64,000 nt of DNA, taken from positions 62,001 to 126,000 of the forward strand of contig JBBQFI010000010.1 of the NCBI GenBank assembly GCA_038321775.1. Reading direction: 5' to 3'. A model generated the notes under the pieces. It was not told where the DNA came from, ran no database searches, and saw nothing but the letters and a program-made list of their open reading frames with translations. Made by a program: the position numbers and the translations under genes. Below are positions 17,801-24,905 of the stretch, one piece after another. This DNA comes from JBBQFI01 sp038321775 (GTDB taxonomy: Bacteria; Verrucomicrobiota; Verrucomicrobiia; Chthoniobacterales; UBA10450). How positions within the stretch are numbered: the stretch's first letter is position 1; each line of letters opens with the position of its first letter.

Positions 17801-17855
17801 CCCGGACGAGACACCTCAGCATCGCGACGAATTTCTCTGGCCGCCAAAACGCTGA
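14826..17855 (+). CDS. putA: Bifunctional proline dehydrogenase / glutamate-semialdehyde dehydrogenase (PutA, short form)
   Basis: The 1009-residue bifunctional enzyme oxidises proline to glutamate in two steps. Residues about 90-430 form the FAD-dependent PRODH barrel (RFTVRLVKGAYWDYEK, EYCPVGELLPGMSYLVRRLL). Residues about 500-990 form the NAD-dependent aldehyde dehydrogenase (IIAPWNFPMAI, FTGSREVG), with Glu757 in CEMGGKN and the nucleophile Cys791 in GYQGQKCSA. The N-terminal ribbon-helix-helix DNA-binding domain of E. coli PutA is absent, so this form is purely catalytic. The start ATG at 14826 fits the helical arm. It stands alone, with rsmI 51 bases downstream on the same strand. Two copies of the CTCGTTAGG word lie in the PRODH part. 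Confidence 0.95.
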   Translation: MSSLQIETERRGERMFQLVDRHPESLFSKAGFYQRMMALSMRDEHFKVQMFRFVDVLASLHRGSDIVQHLEEYFAGMRDGFAPMVHTGVRLAKFAPFISGALLRWNVSGMARQFIAGKDSADVMKTLRKRRKERIGFTVDLLGEAVVSEKEADEYAARCFELLEGLAQQTRGWTDPLGVDAELFPVVNLSVKISALYSQMNPADPADAIAHLAPKLRPILRRARELGAFINFDMESYAHKNTTLELFKTLFTESEFRDWPHAGIVVQAYLRDSGRDLRDLISWGRERGTRFTVRLVKGAYWDYEKIKGRQNGWPIPVFLQKPQSDANFEMLTRILLENESIVTAAFGSHNVRSIAHAQAMAEQLGIDRSRFEFQLLYGMAGPIKRALVDMGYRVREYCPVGELLPGMSYLVRRLLENTSNEGFLRAKFSDNVSAVELLRDPNELVRQNGAVAPTESVSKRQSTNGATRDTPPGDTYENAPLANFVYKQSQDAMRAALQDVRGKLGKKYPLVIDGEKIWTSDTTASINPTKPSQVVGDVAAAGIPEAERAVAAARKAFDKWSRTPSEERAQLLERVAAIMQRRRYELSAIEVFEVGKPWAEADGDIREAMDFCLFYAQQMRLIGRPRLTQHVLGEESYQHYWPRGVALIIAPWNFPMAILCGMVTAALVTGNTVIMKPAEQAAVCGAMLMEMFEEAGVPRGVVNFLPGHGSVIGAHLVDHKEIDVIAFTGSREVGLRIWESAGKTREGQRELKRVVCEMGGKNAVIVDSDADLDETIVDSIYSAFGYQGQKCSALSRLIVLDENYDRVMERLLSAAGSLRVGNPEEPGITVGPVIDETAYRRMMQTIEAGKSEATLAFQATHIPAEGFFVPPTIFTDVKPDKKLACEEIFGPVLSVIRVRDLDEAIEVANKTDYALTGGFFSRSPANIERVKAQLVAGNVYINRSCTGAVVGRHPFGGFKMSGGGTKAGGGDYLLNFVVPRVVTENIMRHGFAPDETPQHRDEFLWPPKR

Positions 17856-17906
17856 TTTACAGCGTAGTTGATTTGGAATTCGCCCGTCTTTGCACCATCA
17901 TGCGCG

Positions 17907-18605
17907 ATGCTTTACATCGTCGCGACCCCGATCGGGAATCTCGATGACATCACGTTGCGTGCGCTCGAGGTACTGAAGTCGGTAGATGTGATCGCGGCGG
18001 AGGACACGCGGCATTCCGGCAATCTGCTGAAGCATTTCGAGATTCGAAAGCCGCTCGTTAGTTATCACGCGCACAACGAAGCGATGCGCACGGCGGAATT
18101 GGTTGAACGCATCGCGACCGGCGAAACCGTTGCGCTAATCACGGACGCGGGCATGCCGGGACTCTCCGATCCGGGAAGGCGCCTTTTGCGGGCGTGTATC
18201 GCGCGTGCCCTTCCCTACACAATTATTCCGGGTCCTTCCGCAATTGTCACTGCGCTCGTCGGGTCCGGTTTCGCGCTGGAGCGGTTTTCATTTCACGGAT
18301 TTCTGCCGGTGAAAAGCGGACAACGCGAACGCGAATTGCGCTTAGCCATGGAGCGGGAGGAGACCTCTGTTTATTTTGAATCGCCCTACCGCCTAACGAA
18401 AACCTTGGCGGTTTGTGCGGAGATAATGCCGAGCCGACAATTATGCGTCGCGCGCGAGTTGACGAAAAAATTCGAGGAATTCCGGCGTGGGACCGGCGCC
18501 GAATTGCTTTCCCATTACGAATCGAAACCACCAAAAGGCGAGATCACGCTGGTAATTAGCGGAAAAGGTTCAGAAGCGCCTTCGAAGCTGTCGGCCATCT
18601 CATAA
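17907..18605 (+). CDS. rsmI: 16S rRNA (cytidine-1402-2'-O)-methyltransferase RsmI
   Basis: The product has 232 residues and uses SAM to 2'-O-methylate C1402 of 16S rRNA in the ribosomal decoding centre. Diagnostic motifs are the N terminus LYIVATPIGNLDDIT, AEDTRHSGNLL, ITDAGMPGLSDPG, and IIPGPSAIVTAL. Length is shorter than E. coli RsmI (286) because the C-terminal HTH-like extension is missing, which is common outside proteobacteria. The ATG at 17907 places the conserved LYIVATP directly after the start. It is followed by a strong bidirectional terminator at 18675. Confidence 0.93.
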   Translation: MLYIVATPIGNLDDITLRALEVLKSVDVIAAEDTRHSGNLLKHFEIRKPLVSYHAHNEAMRTAELVERIATGETVALITDAGMPGLSDPGRRLLRACIARALPYTIIPGPSAIVTALVGSGFALERFSFHGFLPVKSGQRERELRLAMEREETSVYFESPYRLTKTLAVCAEIMPSRQLCVARELTKKFEEFRRGTGAELLSHYESKPPKGEITLVISGKGSEAPSKLSAIS

Positions 18606-18674
18606 AATCGCGCGCTTTTTCTGCCGGTGGTCATCCATTTTTTGCGTGACTACCTCCCCTCTTTGGCGCCGCAA

Positions 18675-18705
18675 AAAACTTGACGGCTTAAAGCCGTCAA
18701 GTTTT
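18675..18705. terminator. Strong bidirectional intrinsic terminator
   Basis: A 14-bp perfect stem AAAACTTGACGGCT / AGCCGTCAAGTTTT with a 3-base loop, in the 268-base gap between convergent rsmI and the PhyH gene. A-tract before and T-tract after allow termination in both directions. Confidence 0.9.
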
Positions 18706-18771
18706 CCGCCAGCGGATTGATCTCGTAAATTCGTAAGATGGCTGGCTATGTCGCGACTGGGGGGATTGGCA

Positions 18772-18856
18772 TGTTATCCCGAGCGCAACGAGGAATCTCG
18801 CAAGCTAGCAGATTGTAAGTCGCGAGGTTTTCGCTCCGCTCAGAATGACAATGCTA
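18772..18856. repeat. Dispersed intergenic imperfect palindrome, family A
   Basis: About 85 bases: one arm ATCCCGAGCGCAACGAGG..CTCGC, the other GCGAGG..TCGCTCCGCTCAGAATGAC. The arms are approximate reverse complements. Similar units occur at 37795-37887 and 45209-45296, and a shortened hairpin with the same core at 22439-22471. All are at gene borders. They look like REP/MITE-type elements; no coding capacity. Confidence 0.65.
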
Positions 18857-18872
18857 TCGACGGAGATGCCGC

Positions 18873-20021
18873 CTAATTCGCAGAATGCTTCGAAGTCTCG
18901 ACGATGCAGGTGCCCGAATACGGTTTCGGTTTCGACGCGCTCAAATCGTGATAGCAAACCGCACCCTCGACAAAGTAATGGTTTACCAGTGCACGCCGCG
19001 AGTGCCGTAAATCGCGCCTTGGCGAACCGCCGTGAATCAGGTTCGCGTGCCAGAACAAAACGTCGCCTTTCTTCGCGTGAAAATATCGCGGCTGCATTTT
19101 GTTTTCGGCGAGCACCTCTTGAATGCGCGGCTCGTATTTTTCGTGATACGACGCGCTTCCACTTTCGCGGTAATCCTCTTCTTTTATTCCAACGTCCCGA
19201 CTGAAGATGTACGGCAAACGATGACTGCCCGGATAATAAACCAGCGGTCCCGAATCGGGATGAATGTCCTCGAACGCAATCCAGCACGCGCTCAAGTATC
19301 CGATCGGATACGTCGTCATGTGAATTGAATCGGAATGCGGCAATTGCTGACTTCCTTTATGCGAAGAGATCGTCTGAAAAGGCGCGGGCACACGCTCCAT
19401 CAGAACCTCAACCCAGTGAAGCAAGGTGGGGTGCCGAAGAATGCGACAGAAGCCCGGCACTTTCATATGAACATCCAAAAACCGCCCGGGCCAGGGATCA
19501 TCCGCGCTCACTCCCTCGGTTTTTAATTCTATGACACCATTTGCAATGGCGGCTTCATATTCACTCCACACTTCATCGAGCACATCCGGTTCAATCGCGC
19601 GTTCGAGAATGATGTAACCTTTTTCGCTCCACAGTCGGCAAAGCGCTGCTTCCTTTGCAGTGATCAAACCAGCGGCGAGTTTCTCGTCGATGCGCGCACC
19701 CGCATCTGGTTGATCGAGCCAGGGAAAGGGACCGGCGTATGGAAATTTTTCGAAGCGTGGATTTTCCAACACGTCCGTGCTGATCTCGACCTCGGCAAAA
19801 CTGTTCGGGGATTCCGACGCAGATTTCGCGTCCGCACCGTTTGCAGATTGTTGCGCGATCTGCGTTTCCAACAACTGAATGCGATTCACGTTTGCTTGAA
19901 GTTTCTCATCAAGCTTGCCGATGTGTTGTCGCAGTTTATCTCGCTCGCGTTCGACTTGCTCAGCCCGCTTGATCACCTGCCGAAATCCCGGGATGGCGCG
20001 CAGAATCGGATGCTTTCTCAT
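18873..20021 (-). CDS. Phytanoyl-CoA dioxygenase-like Fe(II)/2-oxoglutarate oxygenase with N-terminal coiled coil
   Basis: This 382-residue oxygenase has residues about 15-60 as a charged coiled coil (KRAEQVERERDKLRQHIGKL). The PhyH jelly-roll domain spans about 125-370. The iron triad is visible as HSD in LPHSDSIHM and a distal His in HANLIHGGS. PDSGPLVYYPGSHRLP is typical of the family. Such enzymes hydroxylate small molecules or lipids using 2-oxoglutarate. The coiled coil is unusual and may mediate dimerisation or binding to a partner. The methyltransferase gene lies 23 bases upstream on the same strand, so an operon modifying a common substrate is plausible. The substrate cannot be predicted. 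Confidence 0.82.
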   Translation of the reverse strand: MRKHPILRAIPGFRQVIKRAEQVERERDKLRQHIGKLDEKLQANVNRIQLLETQIAQQSANGADAKSASESPNSFAEVEISTDVLENPRFEKFPYAGPFPWLDQPDAGARIDEKLAAGLITAKEAALCRLWSEKGYIILERAIEPDVLDEVWSEYEAAIANGVIELKTEGVSADDPWPGRFLDVHMKVPGFCRILRHPTLLHWVEVLMERVPAPFQTISSHKGSQQLPHSDSIHMTTYPIGYLSACWIAFEDIHPDSGPLVYYPGSHRLPYIFSRDVGIKEEDYRESGSASYHEKYEPRIQEVLAENKMQPRYFHAKKGDVLFWHANLIHGGSPRRDLRHSRRALVNHYFVEGAVCYHDLSASKPKPYSGTCIVETSKHSAN

Positions 20022-20044
20022 GGTCGAACGCTCAACATTATCAT

Positions 20045-20737
20045 TCAGCTTTGAAAACGCGAGGTCGTCGCGGCGAGCGTGACGGCGGGGCCATGAGGAT
20101 GGCTGAGGTTGTTCTGCAAAATCCGAATCTCGCCGAATCCATTTTTCGTCAACGCCTTGGTCAAGGATCCCAGCGTCAACCAGAACGATGTGGAGGATAG
20201 GCCGCTGTTCGGGCGCTGCAGATTGCCTTCAACATAATTTCGACCCTTCAGATCGCCGTTCTCTGCATCTACTGCGAGATCGTCGCAGTAATGGGTCCAC
20301 ATAAATAAATTCGGCGCAACCCGCGGAATTTGCTCAAGCAATTTCCAGGGCTCGGGCAAATGATAAAGAAGTCCCGAACAAAAAACCGCATCGAACTTCC
20401 CGAATGACGCGAGGTCGATTTTCTCGAGATTCGCTTCGATGAATTCAGCCTTTGCGATGTGAAATAATTCCTGCATGAAGCGCGACTTCTCCACATTTAT
20501 CGCTCGTCCTTCCAACCCAAGCACTCGCGTAACATCCGGCCGCCGCGCCATGGTGAAAGTGTGGCCACCTTCCAGCGAACCGAGCTCGAGAATGCTACGA
20601 ACCCGCGGAAATGTTTCAAAAAACTGCCCGACGCGCGGATCGTCGAGCGCGTGGAAATCACCGCCCGTCAAGACGCCATCGACCACATAGTGCGTGATCC
20701 AAGGTTCGCGTTTCGCAAATTCAGCTTTCAGGTCCAC
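20045..20737 (-). CDS. SAM-dependent class I methyltransferase
   Basis: The 230-residue methyltransferase has motif I ILELGSLEGGHT (SAM glycine loop), the acidic residue at the end of beta-2 (LGLEGR), and the post-III region AVFCSGLLYHLPEPWKLL. The YHLPEP element recalls CmoB-like and small-molecule O- or C-methyltransferases found in glycan and natural-product loci. It starts with GTG (VDLKAEF). It is upstream of the PhyH oxygenase gene with a 23-base gap and probably cotranscribed. Target unknown. Confidence 0.78.
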   Translation of the reverse strand: MDLKAEFAKREPWITHYVVDGVLTGGDFHALDDPRVGQFFETFPRVRSILELGSLEGGHTFTMARRPDVTRVLGLEGRAINVEKSRFMQELFHIAKAEFIEANLEKIDLASFGKFDAVFCSGLLYHLPEPWKLLEQIPRVAPNLFMWTHYCDDLAVDAENGDLKGRNYVEGNLQRPNSGLSSTSFWLTLGSLTKALTKNGFGEIRILQNNLSHPHGPAVTLAATTSRFQS

Positions 20738-20831
20738 GATGCGAGGCTACTTCATAACGGACCTTTCCGCTTGTCAAAGCGATGTATCTGTGTGAATTTG
20801 CGCGGCTTTTCCCCGGAGAAATCTTCCGTTT

Positions 20832-21191
20832 ATGGCGTTCGCAATTATCAAAACAGGTGGCCGACAATATCGCGTAGCAGAGGGCGACATTGTGGATGTC
20901 GATTTTCTCGATGCCGAACCGGGCAAGGAGGGCATTTTTGCTGAAGTGCTTTTCCATACCGATGGCAAAAACATGACACACGGGACGCCGCTGATCGAGG
21001 GCGCGACGGTTCAAGGCGAAATAGTCGAGCAACGCAAAGACAAGAAGGTCATCGCCTTTAAATATCGCCGTCGCAAAGGGTATCACCGCACGGTAGGCCA
21101 CCGAAGAAAATTAACGCGAGTGAAGATTACCGGGATCAGCATCGGCGGAAAATCTTCCAAGCCGAAAAAAGCAGCAAAATCGGAAGCTTAA
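20832..21191 (+). CDS. rplU: 50S ribosomal protein L21
   Basis: The 119-residue L21 begins MAFAIIKTGGRQYRVAEGD, the family signature. The C-terminal half has KVIAFKYRRRKGYHRTVGHR, which contacts 23S rRNA domain I, followed by a lysine-rich tail (KSSKPKKAAKSEA) longer than in E. coli. It is followed 3 bases later by rpmA, the universal arrangement. The gene starts a rightward housekeeping block. Confidence 0.98.
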   Translation: MAFAIIKTGGRQYRVAEGDIVDVDFLDAEPGKEGIFAEVLFHTDGKNMTHGTPLIEGATVQGEIVEQRKDKKVIAFKYRRRKGYHRTVGHRRKLTRVKITGISIGGKSSKPKKAAKSEA

Positions 21192-21194
21192 TTC

Positions 21195-21452
21195 ATGGCT
21201 CATAAAAAAGGACAAGGCAGTGTCAAGAATGGGCGCGACAGCGTCAGCAAGCGACTTGGAGTGAAAAAATTCGGCAGCGAATTGGTCGTGGCTGGCAACA
21301 TCATTATCCGCCAGCGCGGAACAAAATTTAAGCCGGGCCGGAATGTTGGGCTCGGACGGGATTACACAATTTTCGCTCTTCGCGATGGCAGAGTTCTCTT
21401 CGATCGCGCGGGTCGGCGAGTGAATGTCGAACCTGTCGCGGGCTCGCAATAA
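21195..21452 (+). CDS. rpmA: 50S ribosomal protein L27
   Basis: The 85-residue L27 begins MAHKKGQGSVKNGRDS, so the N-terminal tail reaching the peptidyl transferase centre starts directly at the initiator and needs no protease trimming. The core motif IIRQRGTKFKPGRNVG is complete. It is cotranscribed with rplU. The usual downstream obg gene is not present here. Confidence 0.98.
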   Translation: MAHKKGQGSVKNGRDSVSKRLGVKKFGSELVVAGNIIIRQRGTKFKPGRNVGLGRDYTIFALRDGRVLFDRAGRRVNVEPVAGSQ

Positions 21453-21535
21453 CGAGTCGGACGTCCGCAGGGCGTCAGGGATTCTCGCGCTATCAATTTC
21501 TAGATAGGCAAGACCGAACCGTTAGGATATAACCG

Positions 21536-22153
21536 GTGAACCCCATGAAATATCACACCTATCTCCTTTTCGGCGCACCGGGTAGCGGCAAAGGCACCCA
21601 GGGAAAAACGCTCGGCACGATCCCGCGTTTTTTTCATTGCCCATGCGGAGATGTGTTTCGCTCGATCGACACGCGCACGAAAGTAGGCAAGGCGTTTTTG
21701 GAATTTTCCAGCAAAGGTCAGCTCGTACCGGACGACGTGACGGTTGAATTGTGGGAAGAAGCGATCGATGCCGCTGTCGATGCGCACAAGTTTAAGCCCG
21801 ATATCGATATTCTCGTGCTTGACGGCATTCCGCGGAATGTCAGCCAGGCGAAAATCATGGACGAAAAGATCGATGTGCAAAAAGTCTTCCATCTTTCCTG
21901 CCCGAATCGCGACACACTTTTCGCCCGCTTGAAAAAGCGCGCGCTGAAAGACAATCGTCTCGATGACGCGAATGAGCAGGTCATCCAGCGCCGGCTCGCC
22001 ACCTACGAGACGGAATCGAAGCCGGTTCTCGAGTATTACGGAAAAGATCGCATCACATGTGTTGACGCCACCCAGCCGCCCGCGAAAGTTCTACTCCACA
22101 TTTTGGAGAGCGTCGCCGACGGCGTGAATGGGCAACATGCAGCAGCAGTTTGA
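21536..22153 (+). CDS. Adenylate kinase-family nucleoside monophosphate kinase
   Basis: The 205-residue kinase transfers phosphate from ATP to AMP or another NMP. It has the P-loop GAPGSGKGTQ, the NMP-binding region CGDVFRSID, and the family pattern DGIPRN in place of the usual DG[FY]PR. LARLKKRALKDNRLDD marks a short-LID form without a zinc site. The GTG at 21536 is chosen because AGGA lies 8 bases upstream; an ATG three codons later is the alternative. The 3' end overlaps the zinc-ribbon gene. Because DGIPRN and the short LID diverge from canonical Adk, substrate preference is uncertain. Confidence 0.82.
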   Translation: MNPMKYHTYLLFGAPGSGKGTQGKTLGTIPRFFHCPCGDVFRSIDTRTKVGKAFLEFSSKGQLVPDDVTVELWEEAIDAAVDAHKFKPDIDILVLDGIPRNVSQAKIMDEKIDVQKVFHLSCPNRDTLFARLKKRALKDNRLDDANEQVIQRRLATYETESKPVLEYYGKDRITCVDATQPPAKVLLHILESVADGVNGQHAAAV

Positions 22154-22382
22154 GAATCTAACCGCTTCGAGTCTTTATTGCGATAAGTGCAAAACCGCGA
22201 TGTCGGTGCGCGAGCGGTTGCTCTTGGTTCTGCCGGACAAGGAAATCTACGATTACCTGTGCACGGGCTGCGGTTCTTCGGTGGGCCAACGTGAAATTAC
22301 TGCGGGAGAAAAATTGATGGCGCAAAGCGCGGCTACGCGGCGGCCGAGGCGGAAGCGCGCACTGCGTCCATTGCTGCCGTAA
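22137..22382 (+). CDS. Small zinc-ribbon protein
   Basis: An 81-residue protein. Two CxxC knuckles (LYCDKCKTA and YLCTGCGSS) lie about 30 residues apart and should bind one zinc. The tail is basic (RRPRRKRALRP), suggesting nucleic-acid contact. The ATG at 22137 lies inside the end of the adenylate kinase-like gene (17-base overlap), so translation is coupled. No specific family is recognised. Confidence 0.7.
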   Translation: MQQQFENLTASSLYCDKCKTAMSVRERLLLVLPDKEIYDYLCTGCGSSVGQREITAGEKLMAQSAATRRPRRKRALRPLLP

Positions 22383-22438
22383 TTCGGATCTTCTCCTTAG
22401 CGCCGAATTTGTTTTCCATTCGTTCGCTGAAGATAATT

Positions 22439-22471
22439 CGTGGGGTCCCTCGCGCGGCGAGGGACCTCACG
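22439..22471. repeat. Hairpin related to intergenic palindrome family A
   Basis: Near-perfect inverted repeat, CGTGGGGTCCCTCGC / GCGAGGGACCTCACG (14 of 15 pairs) with a GCG loop, 56 bases before the fmt ATG. The GAGGTCCCTCGC core matches the arms of the longer palindromes near 18.8, 37.8 and 45.2 kb. No T-run follows, so it is not a typical terminator. Confidence 0.6.
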
Positions 22472-22526
22472 AATCACTCTCGACGCATCCATGACAGCAA
22501 CGGGCACACAAACCACTTCCCGGCGA

Positions 22527-23471
22527 ATGCGCATTGTTTTTATCGGCACGGGCGACATCGGCGTGCCAACGCTGAGAAGTCTTCAGCAATCGCGTGAGCA
22601 TGAACTCGTCGGCGTCGTTACGCAGCCCGATAAAGTTGCCGGGCGATCGCAAACGCTGACGGCACCGCCGATCAAAGTGGCATTGAGCGGCAGCACCATT
22701 CCGATTCTGCAGCCAGACCGGATCAAAAACGCGGACGCAGTCGAACAAATTCGCGATTGGAAACCGGATGTAATCGTTGTCATTGCTTACGGGCAAATTC
22801 TGCCGCGCGCCGTGCTCGAACTTCCACGCATTGCATGTCTGAATTTGCACGCTTCGCTCTTGCCGCGACATCGCGGTGCCGCGCCCATTCAAGCTGCGAT
22901 CGCAACCGGCGATCGCGAGACTGGCATTACCGTGATTTACATGGATGAAGGCCTTGATACCGGCGACGTTCTTCTGCAATCGCACATCGATATTTTGCCT
23001 AACGAGACAGGCGGATCGTTGCACAATCGACTGGCGAAAATCGCGCCACAGTCCTTAAGCGACGCGCTTCAACAATTGACCAGCGAAAATCCCGCGCGCA
23101 CGTCGCAAAATTCTGCTCTCGCGACCTACGCTCCGAAACTGGAGCGGGAAAACGGCCGAATCGATTGGGACGAATCTGTGGATGTGATCGAACGCAAAAT
23201 TCGTGCGTTCAATCCCTGGCCGGGAGCGTTCACCGAAATTTCAGCGGAAGCAGCCACTGCCCAGAAGCTAAAGATATTCAGCACGACCGTCATCGATCGA
23301 ACCAAACAAATTCCGGGTGAGATTTTGAACGGAGGCGAGGGAAAATTACTGATCGGGACGCACGATGGCGTGCTGTCGTTGGACGAAGTGCAATTGGAAG
23401 GGAAGCGTCGCATGACCGCATCGGAATTTTTGCGCGGATTCCCGCGCTCCTTTCAGCTCCGACGGTCCTAG
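22527..23471 (+). CDS. fmt: Methionyl-tRNA formyltransferase
   Basis: The 314-residue enzyme formylates Met-tRNAfMet with 10-formyl-THF to make the initiator. The N terminus MRIVFIGTGDIGVPTL, the catalytic segment CLNLHASLLPRHRGAAPIQ (Asn/His), and TGITVIYMDEGLDTGD with the catalytic Asp are intact. The C-terminal OB-fold begins at RKIRAFNPWPGAF. The ATG at 22527 aligns with the family N terminus; an ATG 12 codons upstream is less likely. The usual def partner is not adjacent. Confidence 0.96.
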   Translation: MRIVFIGTGDIGVPTLRSLQQSREHELVGVVTQPDKVAGRSQTLTAPPIKVALSGSTIPILQPDRIKNADAVEQIRDWKPDVIVVIAYGQILPRAVLELPRIACLNLHASLLPRHRGAAPIQAAIATGDRETGITVIYMDEGLDTGDVLLQSHIDILPNETGGSLHNRLAKIAPQSLSDALQQLTSENPARTSQNSALATYAPKLERENGRIDWDESVDVIERKIRAFNPWPGAFTEISAEAATAQKLKIFSTTVIDRTKQIPGEILNGGEGKLLIGTHDGVLSLDEVQLEGKRRMTASEFLRGFPRSFQLRRS

Positions 23472-23550
23472 ACGGCAGACCTCGATAATACGCAACATCT
23501 CCTCATTTTACTTCCCAACCCACTTGCGTTCTGTTTGATCAAGACGCGCC

Positions 23551-24276
23551 ATGCCGAATGAAAAGCCAGCCTACAAACGCATCGTCCTGAAATTGAGCGG
23601 TGAAGCCGTTCGTGAAGCGGGTGCGCGCGAAAATATTTCGCCGCAAATCGTGCGTGAAATTGCCGAGCGCATAAAAGAAGTAGTCGAACTCGGCGTGCAG
23701 ACCTCGATCGTGATCGGCGGCGGCAATATTTGGCGCGGACTTTCCGCGAGCCATCAGGGAATGGATCGAACCACCGCAGACTACATGGGAATGCTTGCCA
23801 CCGTCATCAACGGCCTCGCTTTGCAAAGTGCGCTCGAGCAAGTGGGAGTCGTCGTGCGCGTGCAATCGGCAATTGAAATGAAAAATGTGAGTGAGCCCTT
23901 TATTCTGCGCCGCGCGGTGAGGCATCTTGAGGTGGGCCGTGTCGTCATCTTCGTTGCCGGCACGGGCAATCCATATTTTTCCACCGACACCACCGCCGCT
24001 TTGCGCGCGAGCGAAATTGGCGCGGACATAATTTTGAAAGCGACCAAAGTGGATGGGATTTACGAGCGTGACCCGAAGCTCGATCCGAAGGCGCTTCGCT
24101 ACGACAAAATCACCTACACGGAAGCGCTGACGCAACGCCTCCAAGTCATGGATTCGACCGCGTTCAGTCTCTGCATGGACAACAAAATTCCGATCATCGT
24201 TTTCGACATGAATAAGACGAGTAACTTTCGCGACATTGTGCTTGGCAAAAAAGTCGGCACGCTCGTGAGCGATTAA
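23551..24276 (+). CDS. pyrH: UMP kinase
   Basis: The 241-residue hexameric kinase converts UMP to UDP with ATP, feeding pyrimidine and peptidoglycan precursor synthesis. KRIVLKLSGEAV at the N terminus, VIGGGNIWRGL, and FVAGTGNPYFSTDT are diagnostic of PyrH. KATKVDGIYERDP completes the nucleotide site. It is followed after 42 bases by frr, the widespread pyrH-frr order; tsf, usually upstream, is replaced by fmt. Confidence 0.97.
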   Translation: MPNEKPAYKRIVLKLSGEAVREAGARENISPQIVREIAERIKEVVELGVQTSIVIGGGNIWRGLSASHQGMDRTTADYMGMLATVINGLALQSALEQVGVVVRVQSAIEMKNVSEPFILRRAVRHLEVGRVVIFVAGTGNPYFSTDTTAALRASEIGADIILKATKVDGIYERDPKLDPKALRYDKITYTEALTQRLQVMDSTAFSLCMDNKIPIIVFDMNKTSNFRDIVLGKKVGTLVSD

Positions 24277-24318
24277 GATCGTTGCCAATTTCGATGGCGC
24301 ATTGAAAATTCAATCCAC

Positions 24319-24879
24319 ATGACTGCCGAAGAAATTTTATTCGAAGCCGAAGTCGCGATGGAAAAAAGCGTCGACTACATGGTGCACGAGTTCTCCTCTG
24401 TGCGCACAGGCAAGGCGTCCCCCGCTCTGGTCGAGAACGTCGATGTCGAAGCGTACGGTTCGACCATGAAGCTGAAACAACTCGCGCTCATCACCACGCC
24501 CGAACCGCGACTTCTTGTGGTGCAACCGTTCGACGCCAGCACCGTGCAAACCATTGAGAAGGCCTTGAAAGAATCGAAGATCGGCATCATGCCCGCGGTT
24601 GACGGCAAAATTATTCGTCTGCCTATTCCAGAATTGTCCGAAGAACGCCGTAAAGATCTCGTGCGTTCGCTTCGTCAAATGGCAGAGGAAGCGCGCGTGC
24701 GTGTCCGCGCGAACCGCCGCACTGCGATGGATGACGCCAAAAAATTACAAAAATCGGGCGGGTTGACGGAAGATCAGTTGCGCGATCTCGAAGACGGTGT
24801 GCAGAAATTGACCGATCGCTCCGTCAAATCGATCGACGAACATCTCGAGCGTAAAGACGCCGAGGTGATGAAAGTGTAG
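24319..24879 (+). CDS. frr: Ribosome recycling factor
   Basis: The 186-residue factor splits post-termination ribosomes with EF-G. It has the usual elements: MEKSVDYMVHEFSSVRTGKA (domain I helix), LVENVDVEAYG, and IRLPIPELSEERRKDLVRSL. Length (185-187) is standard. It is the last gene of the rightward block; the convergent PEP-CTERM gene ends 27 bases away with no clear terminator between. Confidence 0.97.
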   Translation: MTAEEILFEAEVAMEKSVDYMVHEFSSVRTGKASPALVENVDVEAYGSTMKLKQLALITTPEPRLLVVQPFDASTVQTIEKALKESKIGIMPAVDGKIIRLPIPELSEERRKDLVRSLRQMAEEARVRVRANRRTAMDDAKKLQKSGGLTEDQLRDLEDGVQKLTDRSVKSIDEHLERKDAEVMKV

Positions 24880-24905
24880 CGCTTCCGCCGGAGCGACGAA
24901 TAAAG

